64,000 bases of DNA from Streptomyces sp. (GCA_013362785.1 JABFVM010000276.1:23912-87911); one strand, 5' to 3'; positions 8,520 to 17,131 are shown, numbered from the stretch's first letter. The notes: generated by a model from the letters alone, not told the origin. A program made the numbers and translations.

Positions 8520-8630
8520 CCGCCCAGCCTAGGAGCGTCCGGCGCCGGGGGAAGGGATCAGCGTTCCGCCCTGGGGGAAATCGCGGTCGGCGAACTCCGG
8601 CCGCACCCGGGACCCGTCAGTTTCCGCTCG

Positions 8631-9086
8631 TCACTCGTCGCTGAGCCGCAGCACCGCACGCACCCGCTTGCCCACCGGTACGCGTTCCACGGCGACCTCC
8701 GCCGCCAGCGCGTGCACTATCTCCAGCCCGTGCCTGCCGATCCGCTCCGGATCCCTGGGGAAGCGGCGGGGCAGGGCGGAGCTGCTGTCGTACACGCTGA
8801 CCGTCACGGCGTCGTCCGTGCCCTCAAGGTCCAGGATGTACGGCCCGTTGCTGTGCCGGTCGGCGTTGGTGACCAGCTCGCTCACCACCAGGAGCACCTT
8901 GTCCTGGGCGGACTCGGCGATCGTGGCGCACCACTCGGTTCTCAGTCTGCCCAGGAACAGCGCGGCGAAGGACCGCGCCTCTGCGATGCAGCCCGGTTCA
9001 CCGCTGTAGTGCGCCGCCCGCCTGAGCGGTTCCACGGGCACGTCGAAACCAGTCTGGATCACTGCCCCGTCCACGTGCTCGATCAT
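8631..9086 (-). CDS. ATP-binding GHKL (RsbW/HATPase_c) anti-sigma-type regulator
   Basis: A 151-residue single-domain GHKL ATPase of the RsbW/SpoIIAB-like type abundant in Streptomyces. The N box is SELVTNADRHS (Asn Mg-binding), and G1/G2-like motifs follow as VSVYDSSSALP and GRHGLEIVHALA. No HATPase partner domain or kinase sensor is present, so it most likely binds sigma or anti-anti-sigma factors. ATG 9086 is favoured over a GTG at 9122 because the upstream residues are not family-like and that GTG has no ribosome-binding site. popR lies downstream on the same strand after 111 bases; no anti-sigma partner gene is next to it. Confidence 0.8.
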   Translation of the reverse strand: MIEHVDGAVIQTGFDVPVEPLRRAAHYSGEPGCIAEARSFAALFLGRLRTEWCATIAESAQDKVLLVVSELVTNADRHSNGPYILDLEGTDDAVTVSVYDSSSALPRRFPRDPERIGRHGLEIVHALAAEVAVERVPVGKRVRAVLRLSDE

Positions 9087-9185
9087 GCGTTTCTCTCTCG
9101 GAAGCCGGAACTGGCCGGACACTACTGCACCAGTCCTCGTACCCAGAGCGGAGCCGCGCAGTCACTACCCAGGTGGCGCCGTACG

Positions 9186-10388
9186 TCACAGCGACGGAGA
9201 CGTCGTCGCGCTCGTGGTGGACGCCGACTGTGACGTCGTTGTCGTATCCGTGTCCGGGGCCGACTGGGAGGTCGGTGTCTCCGGCTGCGTGGTCGGCGGC
9301 TCCGACGTCGTGGTCTCCGGGCTCGTCGACGGGGACGACGGGGCGGTCGACGTGGGCGGGCAGGGTGTCACCGAACCGGGGGGCGTGGCGGTGGCGTCGT
9401 CGGGCAGCGTGACGCACGTGGTGGGGGTGCCGGGCGATGTCGGCGTCGACATGCTCACCGACGGGGAGGGCTTCGTCGGCCGGTGCGTCTTCTTGTCCTT
9501 GTCGCCGTCGTCGCCGCGGTGCCGGGAGATCCACTCGTCGCGGTCGGGGTCGAAGATCACGAAGACGTTGATGACCGTCGTCGAGGGCGCGACCACCACG
9601 ACGTTGGAGGAGCTGTACGACGGCCAGGAGTCACCCGTCGGCTTCGGTGTGCCCTGCTGGGCGACCGCCGGGGTCAGCGGGTTGCCGCAGGCGCAGCGCA
9701 CCCGGGGCACTCCGCGGTCGTCGACGAGAACGGCCGTGCCGGTCTGGAGGACGGCCTGGTAGCTGGTGACGGCTCCGTCGCTGTAGCCGTGGTTGGTGAC
9801 GCGGGTGTCCAGGCGCAGCTGGACGGGGGTGAGCGAGCGCAGATAGGAGGGGACACCGGCGGGCTCGACGCGGGCGACCGACGCGAACGCCCTGTTCTTC
9901 GCCGGGACCGCCTTCAGGTACTGGATCTGCTTCTCGACGTCGCAGGCGGCGACGTTGCGGGTGCCGCCGTACAGGCCGGCCGCTCCGCCGTCGACACCGC
10001 GTACGGCGTTGGAGGGCGCCGACTCGGTGGGCGCGGAGGGGGTGACGGGCGGGGCGGAGCTGTCCGTCGCCGTGGACTCGGTGAACGGGTCGGGGCCGGT
10101 CTTACCCGCGGCCTGGAGGAAGACCTCGCCGCCCTGCGCGCTGCCGCCGCCACCGTCGCCGCGCGACAGGATGACGGCGACGACCACGGCGGCCACCGCC
10201 ACGAAAGTGATCACCGCGATCCGGGGTGCGTGCCGCCACCAGGGGTGATGGGGTTCGGGGCCGGGCGCTCCGGCACCGCCGCCGCCCGGCGGCTGCGAGG
10301 GCGGGCCGGAGGGCGGCTGGGAGGGGCCCGACAGGGGGCCCGAGGGCGGCCCTGTGGGGCGGCCGGACGACGGAGGTTCGACGCTCAC
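9186..10388 (-). CDS. DUF6777-family single-pass membrane protein
   Basis: A 400-residue protein with a Pro/Gly/Ser-rich cytoplasmic leader (1-55), one membrane segment (about 57-75; AVITFVAVAAVVVAVIL), an extracytoplasmic domain (80-290) with three cysteines (DVEKQIQYLKAVPAKNR, RVRCACGNPLTP) and a roughly 110-residue Ser/Thr/Pro tail. The folded part resembles the DUF6777 family found next to Ser/Thr kinases and FHA-ABC transporters in Streptomyces; no activity is known. Start is GTG 10388 with GAAGG upstream. It is divergent from the streptophobe gene. Confidence 0.7.
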   Translation of the reverse strand: MSVEPPSSGRPTGPPSGPLSGPSQPPSGPPSQPPGGGGAGAPGPEPHHPWWRHAPRIAVITFVAVAAVVVAVILSRGDGGGGSAQGGEVFLQAAGKTGPDPFTESTATDSSAPPVTPSAPTESAPSNAVRGVDGGAAGLYGGTRNVAACDVEKQIQYLKAVPAKNRAFASVARVEPAGVPSYLRSLTPVQLRLDTRVTNHGYSDGAVTSYQAVLQTGTAVLVDDRGVPRVRCACGNPLTPAVAQQGTPKPTGDSWPSYSSSNVVVVAPSTTVINVFVIFDPDRDEWISRHRGDDGDKDKKTHRPTKPSPSVSMSTPTSPGTPTTCVTLPDDATATPPGSVTPCPPTSTAPSSPSTSPETTTSEPPTTQPETPTSQSAPDTDTTTTSQSASTTSATTSPSL

Positions 10389-10566
10389 GAAGCCTTCTTC
10401 CCGACGCGGTATGCCTGCGGCACTCAGTCCCGACTGGCTGTATTTGCCTCTTTTGAGGCTTTCCTCATGGTTTCCATTCTGTGCGTGGGTCCCGTGCCGC
10501 TCGCAAGCCGACGCGGACGGACCTCCCGGCGGGCGCGCCCCGGGGCTGCTGCTTAGCGTGGGCAGG

Positions 10567-11853
10567 GTGAGCGTGCCGACCCCCTCTCGCCCGGCCGTGG
10601 CCCGTCATGGCTGGCCGCAGGCGCTCGGCGCCGTGCTGGCCGGGCTGGTCTCGATGGGGGTGGTCGCCGCGCTGGGGCTGTGGGCGGCCGGGGCCGCGGA
10701 GCTGCCGGACAACGCCTTCCCGAGGGTCGTCGCGGCGACCGTGGTCACGGCGGTCGGCGGCACGATCGAGCTCTCGGGGAACGCCGGAGGACTGGCCGAG
10801 TCCGATGCCGGGCTGACCGCGGTCCCGCTGTCGGTCACGCTCGTCGGCGCCCTCGTCCTGGCCGCCGGTTTCCTGCGGCCGCTGCGGCACCGTGCGGTCG
10901 CCGGCGCCCGGGAGCTGGCCGGGTGGGCCGCCAGGATCGCCGTACTGTGGCTGGTCGCGCTGCTGGCGCTGTCGTTCGCCGCCCGCCAGACCTTCTCCCT
11001 CTCCCTCGACGATCTCGGGCAGGACACGCTCGGCGACCTCGGTGATCTGTTCGGCATCTCCCCGGAGGTCGGCTTCACCACGGACGTCCCGGCCACCCTG
11101 TTCTTCGGCCTGCTGTGGCTGGCCGGTGTGCTGGCGCTGGCCCTGCTGGTCTCGCGCGGGGCTCCGCTGCCGGGGCGGCTGCTGCGCTTCCAGGAGTCGG
11201 TGCGGCCGGCCGCGTACGCCATGGTGCTGCTGTTGCTCGCATGGGTCGGGCTCGGTGTCGTCATCGGTCTGGTCGTCGCGGCGGCCCGCGGGCATGTGGC
11301 CGAGACCTTCGCCGTGATCCTGCTCGGCATGCCGAACCTGATGTGGCTGGCCCTGACCCTCGGCCTTGGCGCCACCTGGAACGGCAGGGTGGAGGGGCCG
11401 TTCGGGCTGCCCATGCCGCATGTCCTGGACGAAGTGCTGCGCGGCCGGGAGGTCGCCGAGCTCAATCTGGGCACGCTCGCCGAGCACGACGGCCGGGTGT
11501 GGTGGCTGGTCGTGGCCGACGCGGTGCTGCTGCTGACCGCCGCGTTCGTGATGGCGCGGCGTTCACCGTCCCGGATGCGCTCCTGGCAGCACGCCGTGCA
11601 TCTGGCGGTCGCCTTCGCGCTCACGGTGCTGATGATCTGTCTCGTCGGTCGTATCGCGGCGCACTACGGCCTGTCGGTGCTGGGCATCGGCGACCTCGGC
11701 GGGGATCTGGGCGGGGAACTGTTCCTGAGGCCGGAGGTGTGGAGCGCGGTCGGCCTCGCGCTGCTGTGGGGGCTGGTCACCGGGTTCCTCGGCGGTCTGG
11801 CGGCGCGGCGGACGCGGCACAGGGGCGAGGTCGCGGCACCCGCGCAGGGCTGA
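10567..11853 (+). CDS. Streptophobe-family polytopic membrane protein
   Basis: About 428 residues with roughly ten hydrophobic segments (for example LGAVLAGLVSMGVVAALGLW and YAMVLLLLAWVGLGVVIGL), separated by extracytoplasmic loops. Content and size match the streptophobe family, a membrane protein group almost confined to Streptomyces and of unknown function. GTG 10567 is the likely start (another in-frame GTG is at 10558); both have weak ribosome-binding sites. It ends 12 bases from the convergent kinase gene. Its place among DUF6777, kinase and FHA-ABC genes suggests a common membrane signalling role, which is inference. Confidence 0.7.
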   Translation: MSVPTPSRPAVARHGWPQALGAVLAGLVSMGVVAALGLWAAGAAELPDNAFPRVVAATVVTAVGGTIELSGNAGGLAESDAGLTAVPLSVTLVGALVLAAGFLRPLRHRAVAGARELAGWAARIAVLWLVALLALSFAARQTFSLSLDDLGQDTLGDLGDLFGISPEVGFTTDVPATLFFGLLWLAGVLALALLVSRGAPLPGRLLRFQESVRPAAYAMVLLLLAWVGLGVVIGLVVAAARGHVAETFAVILLGMPNLMWLALTLGLGATWNGRVEGPFGLPMPHVLDEVLRGREVAELNLGTLAEHDGRVWWLVVADAVLLLTAAFVMARRSPSRMRSWQHAVHLAVAFALTVLMICLVGRIAAHYGLSVLGIGDLGGDLGGELFLRPEVWSAVGLALLWGLVTGFLGGLAARRTRHRGEVAAPAQG

Positions 11854-11865
11854 GCGGGCCGGCGT

Positions 11866-12921
11866 TCACCGCCGCCGGAAGACCGGCTCGGCCCAGTGGG
11901 GCGGGGGTTTCGGCGGATCGGTGGCGGACGTCTCCGCTCGTCCAGCCGCGCCGGACTTCTTCGACAGCCCGTCGTCCGCCGACCCCTCCCCCAGCCCTAC
12001 GGCCTTGAGGTCGACCTCCGTCGCCGCGTGGCCGGCGCCCGCGCCGCCGGCCACGGCCGCCCGCAGGTCGGCGACGAGGGCGAGGCAGGAGTCGTGGCGG
12101 TCGTCGGGGCTCTTGGCGAGGGCACTGGCGAACACGGCGTCGACCTGTGCGGCGAGGTCCGGGCGGGCCTCGGTCAGCGGCGGTGGCTCGTCGTACTGGT
12201 GGGCCCACAGCAGGGCCATGTCGTCGTCGCGGCGGAACGGCGGGTGGCCCGCGAGGCACTCGTAGAGCACGCAGGCGAACCCGTAGACGTCGCAGCGCGC
12301 GTCGACCGGCCTGCCGGAGATCTGCTCGGGGGCCACGTAGTCGAGCGTGCCGACGAACTGGCCGACGGTCGTGAAGCCGGTCAGGGACAGCGACTTCTTC
12401 GTCAGGCCGAAGTCGGTGAGGTAGACGTGCTCGGGGTGGTCGCTGTCGGTGCCGCGGGCGACGAGGATGTTGCCGGGCTTCACGTCCCGGTGGACCAGTC
12501 CGTGCTCGTGCGCCGCGTCGAGCGCGGAGGCGACCTGTGCGGCGATACGCAGGGCCGTCGGGGGCGTCAACGGGCCGTCGCGGTCGAGGAGATGGCGCAG
12601 GTCGCTGCCGGAGACGTAGCGCATGGCGATGTACAGGACGCCGTCCGTCTCGCCCGCCTCGTAGACGGGCACGATGTGCGGGTGGTCGATCGCGGCGGCC
12701 GTGCGGGACTCATGGGTGAAGCGGCGCCGGAAGGTGTCGTTGCGGGCGAGTTCGGGGGCGAGGAGCTTGAGCGCGACGGTGCGGTCCAGGCGCAGGTCCC
12801 GGGCGCGGTAGACCACGGCCATGCCGCCCCGGCCGACCTCGCGCTCGATGCGGTAGCCCGCGACCTGCCGGCCGATCAGCTCGGAGGGCCGGCCGGAGAA
12901 CAGGCTCGTGTCACGGGCCAT
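11866..12921 (-). CDS. Soluble Hanks-type serine/threonine protein kinase
   Basis: A 351-residue protein kinase. The P loop is VGRGGMAVVYRA (29-40), ATP lysine K52 (VALKLLAP), catalytic loop HRDVKPGN with Asp146, metal-binding DFG at 170-172, an activation loop with likely phospho-Thr (GFTTVGQFVGTLDYVAPEQ) and a full C lobe. After about residue 275 comes a hydrophilic tail with no membrane segment or PASTA repeats, unlike PknB. It overlaps the upstream SH3-like gene by 11 bases and lies downstream of the FHA-ABC transporter in the same direction, so the transporter's FHA domains are its most probable phospho-partners, as PknF and Rv1747 are in Mycobacterium tuberculosis. Confidence 0.9.
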   Translation of the reverse strand: MARDTSLFSGRPSELIGRQVAGYRIEREVGRGGMAVVYRARDLRLDRTVALKLLAPELARNDTFRRRFTHESRTAAAIDHPHIVPVYEAGETDGVLYIAMRYVSGSDLRHLLDRDGPLTPPTALRIAAQVASALDAAHEHGLVHRDVKPGNILVARGTDSDHPEHVYLTDFGLTKKSLSLTGFTTVGQFVGTLDYVAPEQISGRPVDARCDVYGFACVLYECLAGHPPFRRDDDMALLWAHQYDEPPPLTEARPDLAAQVDAVFASALAKSPDDRHDSCLALVADLRAAVAGGAGAGHAATEVDLKAVGLGEGSADDGLSKKSGAAGRAETSATDPPKPPPHWAEPVFRRR

Positions 12922-13456
12922 CGGGGGTCACGACCTGGGTCGGGGCGTGGCCGGGGTCCTCGGTGGCGCGGGGTCCGTCGTCCGTGGCGTAGGTGCTCAG
13001 CCGGGCACCGTCCGCGTACGTCCACCGGCCACGCTCGGCGTCGTACAGCCACATGGACTCGGCGTCGACGACGACCCCGATCCGCAGGCCCGAGGTGCGC
13101 ACCCGGAAGGTCTCGCCGTCCAGTGCGCCGGACGCCAGGTCCTCGACCGCGGAGCGGTAGCCGGACAGCACCCGTTCGGCACGGGCGAGCAGGGGGCGCG
13201 GGTCGGCGGTGCGGGCGGGCGGGCCGCCGTCGGCGGTGGGCGGGTCCTGGGGTACGGCGACCAGGAAGCGGCCGTCGACCCAGGCCGACCAGCCGTTGGC
13301 GCACAGGACGCGCCCCCAGTCGCCCTGCCGTTCGACGAGCTGGACCGGCAGGAACGCGTCGAGGGGCACGGTGGGCCGGGCGGGGTCGGGGGTCTCCCAG
13401 GCGGGCATGCCGCGCTGGGGGACGACGTGGGTGGGCCGGAAGCCGGGGGACGTCAT
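12911..13456 (-). CDS. SH3-like conserved protein in kinase/FHA-ABC operon
   Basis: A 181-residue protein without signal peptide or membrane span. Residues about 30-70 (VPLDAFLPVQLVERQGDW, then WGRVLCANGWSAWVDGR) look like a bacterial SH3 domain. The second half has LGRIGVVVD-like beta segments and the repeated W-x-Y-x-D-G pattern (GRWTYADGARLSTY) but no motif that names a function. It sits between FHA-ABC transporter (9-base gap) and kinase (11-base overlap), so all three are translated together. It may be an adaptor or kinase substrate in this module; that role is inferred from position only. Confidence 0.6.
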   Translation of the reverse strand: MTSPGFRPTHVVPQRGMPAWETPDPARPTVPLDAFLPVQLVERQGDWGRVLCANGWSAWVDGRFLVAVPQDPPTADGGPPARTADPRPLLARAERVLSGYRSAVEDLASGALDGETFRVRTSGLRIGVVVDAESMWLYDAERGRWTYADGARLSTYATDDGPRATEDPGHAPTQVVTPDGP

Positions 13457-13465
13457 GGCAGGCGC

Positions 13466-15823
13466 CTACTTCCGCATCACGACGGGTTCGCGGCGGCGCA
13501 GCAGCCGGGAGACGACGAAGCCGAAGGCCGCGGAGAGCACGACGAGCATGGCGATGTTGAACAGCCACACGCCGGCCGAGTGCTCGAACAGCGGGTCGCC
13601 GGTCAGGTCGCCGGGCACGATCCGGGCCAGGCCGACGGTGCCGGCCATCGCACCCAGCGCCCAGCGAGAGGGCACCAGCCAGGACAGCTGCTCAAGGCCG
13701 GGGACGCCGTCCAGCTTCAGCAGGGCGCCGCAGAAGACGACCTGGACGATGGCGAGCAGCACCAGCAGCGGCATCGTCACCTCCTCCTTGCGCACCAGCG
13801 CGGAGACGACCAGGCCGAGCATCATGGCCGTGAAGGCCAGCAGGGCGACGGCGACGGTGATCTCGACCAGGGGCGGCATCAGCACGCCTTCGCCGCCGGG
13901 GGCGTTGAGGTCGACACCGAGCAGGGCGACCAGGGTCAGTACGACCGCCTGGAGCACGGTGATCGTGCCCAGGACGACCACCTTGGACATCAGATACGCC
14001 GATCTGGACAGGCCGACGGCGCGCTCCCGCTGGTAGATCACGCGTTCCTTGACGAGTTCGCGCACGGCGTTCGCCGCGCCGGTGAGGACGCCGCCGACGC
14101 ACAGGATGAGCAGCGCGTTCATCGCCGTCTCCTGGGTCAGTCTGCTGCCCGCCAGGGCGCGGGCCATCGCGCCCATCACGAAGGGCAGGGCGATCATGAT
14201 GGCGAGGAAGGTGCGGTCGGCGCCGAGCGCGCTGGTGTAGCGGCGGATCAGCGTGCCGAGCTGGGCGCCGCGGCTGCGCGGTCTGGGCGGCCGGGTGATG
14301 ACGACCGGGCCGGTGCGGGGCAGCCGGGGCTGTCCGGTGGCGTCGGCGATGTACTGCCGGTGGAAGAGCGAGACGCGGTAGTCGCCGGCCCAGTCCCGTT
14401 CCTGGTCGCGCTCGAAGGCCTCGAAGGCCTCCGGCCAGTGTGCGAAGCCGAAGAAGAGCAGGGCCTCGTCGGGCGGGCCGTAGTAGGCGATCCGGCCGCC
14501 GGGCGCGAGGACGAGGAGGCGGTCGCAGACGTCGAGGCTGAGGACGCTGTGGGTGACGACGATGACGGTGCGGCCGTCGTCGGCGAGGCCGCGCAGCGTG
14601 TTCATCACCGAGCGGTCCATGCCGGGGTCGAGCCCGGACGTCGGCTCGTCGAGGAACAGCAGCGACGGCTTCGTCAGCAGCTCCATGGCGACGCTCACCC
14701 GCTTGCGCTGCCCGCCCGACAGACTGTGCACGGGCTGCCCGGCGCGCTGCTCCAGGCCCAGCTCGCGGATCACCTCGTCGACCCTGGCCCGGCGCTCGGG
14801 CTTAGCGGCGTCCTGGGGGAAGCGCAATTCGGCGGCGTAGGACAGGGCGCTGCGGACGGTGAGTTGTGCGTGCAGGATGTCGTCCTGCGGGACCAGGCCG
14901 ATGCGCTGGCGCAGCTCGGCGTAGTCGCGGTAGAGGTCGCGGCCGTCGTAGAGCACGGTGCCGTGGTCGGCGGGGCGCTGTCCGGTCAGGGCGTTGAGCA
15001 GGGTGGACTTTCCGGCGCCGCTCGGGCCGACGACGGCGAGCAGGCACTTCTCCCCCACCGGGAAGGAGACGTTGTCGAGGAGGATCTTGCGGCCGTGGTC
15101 GACGGCGACCGCGAGGTCCTGCACCTCCAGGGAGATCTCGCCGGTGTCGACGTACTCCTGCAGCTGGTCCCCGACCAGGCAGAACGCGGAGTGGCCGATG
15201 CCGACGATGTCGCCGGGGCCGAGCGGGGCGCCGGTGACCGGACTGCCGTTGAGGTAGGTGCCGTTGTGGCTGCCCAGGTCGGCGATCTCGTACGTCCCGT
15301 CGGGCAGGGCCCGCAGTTCGGCGTGGTGGCGGGAGACGATCAGGTCGTCGATGACCAGGTCGTTGTCGGCGGCGCGGCCGATGCGGACGGTGCGGGTGGG
15401 CAGCGGCCGGACGGTGGTGGGCTGCCGGAAGGTGCCGGTGAGGCCGGGCATCGACACGGCGGAGACCGCCGAGGCACGCTCCCGCGCGGCGGAAGGGGCG
15501 GGGCGGCGGTCGAGCAGCACCGCGCGCGGTCCGTCGGAGGGGTTGCCGAAGCGGATGACGGTGCCGGGGCCGACGTCCCACTCCTGGACGCGGTGGCCCT
15601 CGGTGTAGGTGCCGTTCGTGCTGTTCTCGTCCGCGAGGGTCCAGTGGTCGGCCTCGGGCCGCAGGACCGCGTGGTGCCAGGAGACGCGGGCGTCGTCGAT
15701 GACGATGTCGCAGAGCGGGTCGCGTCCGACGTGGTAGTCACGGCCCGGGGTCATCACGGTGGAGCCCGACTCGGTCTCCAGGACCAGTACGGGGGCTGTC
15801 GGTGCGATCGGCCGCTCCGCCAT
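13466..15823 (-). CDS. FHA-FHA-ABC transporter (fused ATPase and ABC-2 permease, Rv1747-like)
   Basis: A 785-residue fusion. FHA1 spans about 28-95 (VGRDPLCDIVIDDARVSWHH, S-T-N-G-T), FHA2 about 145-215 (IGRAADNDLVIDDLIVSRHH, S-H-N-G-T). A linker with several Ser/Thr (SMPGLTGTFRQPTT) joins them. The ABC domain has Walker A GPSGAGKST (266-274), signature LSGGQRKR (368-375) and Walker B LLFLDEPTSGLD (388-399). Residues about 540-785 hold six membrane segments of the ABC-2 type. This is the architecture of mycobacterial Rv1747, an exporter gated by kinase-phosphorylated FHA domains. It heads a three-gene operon ending with the kinase. ATG 15823 lacks a ribosome-binding site but lies six bases after a TAGAAT box, suggesting leaderless mRNA. 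Confidence 0.9.
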   Translation of the reverse strand: MAERPIAPTAPVLVLETESGSTVMTPGRDYHVGRDPLCDIVIDDARVSWHHAVLRPEADHWTLADENSTNGTYTEGHRVQEWDVGPGTVIRFGNPSDGPRAVLLDRRPAPSAARERASAVSAVSMPGLTGTFRQPTTVRPLPTRTVRIGRAADNDLVIDDLIVSRHHAELRALPDGTYEIADLGSHNGTYLNGSPVTGAPLGPGDIVGIGHSAFCLVGDQLQEYVDTGEISLEVQDLAVAVDHGRKILLDNVSFPVGEKCLLAVVGPSGAGKSTLLNALTGQRPADHGTVLYDGRDLYRDYAELRQRIGLVPQDDILHAQLTVRSALSYAAELRFPQDAAKPERRARVDEVIRELGLEQRAGQPVHSLSGGQRKRVSVAMELLTKPSLLFLDEPTSGLDPGMDRSVMNTLRGLADDGRTVIVVTHSVLSLDVCDRLLVLAPGGRIAYYGPPDEALLFFGFAHWPEAFEAFERDQERDWAGDYRVSLFHRQYIADATGQPRLPRTGPVVITRPPRPRSRGAQLGTLIRRYTSALGADRTFLAIMIALPFVMGAMARALAGSRLTQETAMNALLILCVGGVLTGAANAVRELVKERVIYQRERAVGLSRSAYLMSKVVVLGTITVLQAVVLTLVALLGVDLNAPGGEGVLMPPLVEITVAVALLAFTAMMLGLVVSALVRKEEVTMPLLVLLAIVQVVFCGALLKLDGVPGLEQLSWLVPSRWALGAMAGTVGLARIVPGDLTGDPLFEHSAGVWLFNIAMLVVLSAAFGFVVSRLLRRREPVVMRK

Positions 15824-15829
15824 GCCAGG

Positions 15830-15835
15830 ATTCTA
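15830..15835 (-). promoter_or_regulatory. Putative -10 box for a leaderless FHA-ABC transcript
   Basis: On the minus strand TAGAAT is followed by six bases and then the ATG at 15823. There is no Shine-Dalgarno sequence, so transcription probably begins at or next to the start codon. No convincing -35 element is seen. Confidence 0.5.
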
Positions 15836-15894
15836 TCGATCTGCCCACATATACGCCTGCCTGGACTCGGGGCGGGGATCTCTCTCGACGGGGC

Positions 15895-16305
15895 TCATCC
15901 GACGGGCATGAACAGGGCCGGGCTGGTGCGCTGCATCCGCAGGGCGTCCACCGACTCGGCGAGCAGTTCGTACTCGGTGGTGTCGTCGCTCACGGCGATC
16001 CGGACCAGGTGCCCGGCCGCCAACTCGTCGGCGACCAGCTCCTGTCGGTCGGCGTCGGCGCACCAGGTGCGCAGCACGGCCGGTACGTCGGGCACGGTGT
16101 CGGCGACCGGGACGAGCGCCCTCGGGGGGAAGTGCTCGGCATCGGGCCGCGGGTCTAATCGCTCGGCGATCCAGGAGGCCCGGTCGCGTAACCACCACAG
16201 GGCCAGGGCCAGGGTGGGTGCGCGGTACGTGCCCAGGGGTACCCCGATGCGTCGGCCTCCGCAGACTCCGTATGCGGTGACGTGGCAAAGGAACTCGTCG
16301 TGCAC
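15895..16305 (-). CDS. Hypothetical protein with two TTA (bldA) codons
   Basis: A 136-residue protein of unrecognised family. It begins V/M-H-D-E-F-L-C-H-V-T-A-Y-G and contains an amphipathic ALALWWLRDRASWIAERL helix; no signal peptide or membrane span. GTG 16305 is chosen for the GGGAGG four bases upstream; the frame continues upstream but with no other good start. Two leucines are encoded by TTA, at codons 39 (16189-16191) and 50 (16156-16158), which is exceptional in this genome and would make translation depend on the bldA tRNA. A BldD-like palindrome lies about 105 bases upstream. A developmental or antibiotic-linked role is therefore likely, though the biochemical function is unknown. 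Confidence 0.6.
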   Translation of the reverse strand: MHDEFLCHVTAYGVCGGRRIGVPLGTYRAPTLALALWWLRDRASWIAERLDPRPDAEHFPPRALVPVADTVPDVPAVLRTWCADADRQELVADELAAGHLVRIAVSDDTTEYELLAESVDALRMQRTSPALFMPVG

Positions 16306-16666
16306 GTAGCCTCCCCCGTGTTGCCGTGTTCGCCTGTCGGCGGCCTCGCTTTCGGTGCGGCTCGTGAGCGGTGCGTAAGGGCGCCGTCGCCCCATGTGAG
16401 GCACCCTCGGTAGTGAGTATGTTCACTACTGAAACACTGTCACCACGACTTTCCGGCCAGTCTCCTGGCATATTCACAGCCGGTGTTGGCTGAAACACGG
16501 CGGGGACACGTCAAACCCGCCTTTCTTCCCGCTTTCCTTCCGCGTTCCTTACTCCCGAGGTAATCGAGCTTCCCGACGCGTGCGGGCATCGTTGCGGTAC
16601 CGGGTCGCCGACACCGCGATCCGGGTTCCGACCAGCAATGACGACCTCGTTGGAGGCTGATCGACC
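16306..16666. promoter_or_regulatory. 361-bp divergent intergenic region
   Basis: No gene is supported here. The region separates the TTA-containing gene (minus) from the SnoaL-like gene (plus) and contains the BldD-like palindrome at 16410-16429 and a direct repeat CTGAAACAC at 16429-16437 and 16490-16498. It is less GC-rich than its surroundings around 16410-16500, as expected for promoters. Confidence 0.55.
16410..16429. promoter_or_regulatory. BldD-like palindrome
   Basis: Perfect inverted repeat GTAGTGA-N6-TCACTAC. BldD sites were described as AGTGA-Nm-TCACC, so AGTGA-N7-type spacing with TCACT here fits all but the last base of the consensus. It lies 105 bases before the GTG of the TTA-containing gene and 238 bases before the SnoaL-like gene. 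Confidence 0.5.
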
Positions 16667-17071
16667 ATGCCCGCGTCCACCGACCGCCACAACACCGGCA
16701 TCGACCGCTACGAGACCGCCGTCGACCGCTATTTCGAGGCCTGGAACGCCCGCGAACCCGCAGAGTTGGCCCGGGCCGTCGCCACCGCCTGGACCCCGCT
16801 CGGCAGCTACACCGACCCCCTGGCCGACGTCCGCGGACAGGAAGGGATCGTGGCCGTCGTCGCGGCCGCTCAGGCGCAGTTCCCGGGCTTCGCCTTCCGC
16901 CTCACCGGCTCCGTGGAGGGCCACCACGACACGGCCCGCTTCTCCTGGGAGCTGGTGAACGAGGCGGACGGGTCGGCACCCGTCGCGGGGTCCGATGTGA
17001 TCACGCTGGACGCCGAGGGGCGGATCGTGTCCGTGTTCGGATTCCTGGACCGGGTGCCCGTCGACGCGTGA
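16667..17071 (+). CDS. SnoaL-like / NTF2-fold protein
   Basis: A 134-residue NTF2-like protein. The pattern YFEAWNAREPAELARAVA, then YTDPLADVRGQEGIVAVV and a closing ITLDAEGRIVSVFGFLDR is typical of SnoaL-like polyketide-cyclase-fold proteins, which act as isomerases, cyclases or simple ligand-binding domains. No catalytic residue set can be assigned. ATG 16667 has GGAGG at 16649-16653, rather far upstream. It stands alone and is followed by a long hairpin. Confidence 0.72.
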   Translation: MPASTDRHNTGIDRYETAVDRYFEAWNAREPAELARAVATAWTPLGSYTDPLADVRGQEGIVAVVAAAQAQFPGFAFRLTGSVEGHHDTARFSWELVNEADGSAPVAGSDVITLDAEGRIVSVFGFLDRVPVDA

Positions 17072-17088
17072 GCGATGAGTTCCGTGAC

Positions 17089-17131
17089 TTGCGGCGGTCT
17101 CGACCAGTGAAGGCCGTAGAGACCGCCGCAA
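17089..17131 (+). terminator. Long perfect hairpin after the SnoaL-like gene
   Basis: Perfect 13-bp arms at 17089-17101 and 17119-17131 with a 17-base loop. It begins 18 bases after the SnoaL-like stop and ends just before the GGAGGG of a small open frame, so it could be a terminator or a translation/attenuation element for that frame. Confidence 0.6.

Noticed and set aside
10446..10459. Short hairpin GCCTC-TTTT-GAGGC in the DUF6777/streptophobe divergent region
   Set aside because: A 5-bp stem at a divergent promoter is neither a convincing terminator nor a known operator.
12908..16309. An 1133-codon open frame on the plus strand opposite the SH3-like and FHA-ABC genes
   Set aside because: It is the antisense shadow of the FHA-ABC gene; its product is low-complexity Gly/Asp/Ala-rich with no recognisable family.
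16429..16498. Direct repeat CTGAAACAC 61 bases apart
   Set aside because: Only nine bases and no symmetry; expected by chance often enough that it was listed only as part of the intergenic description.
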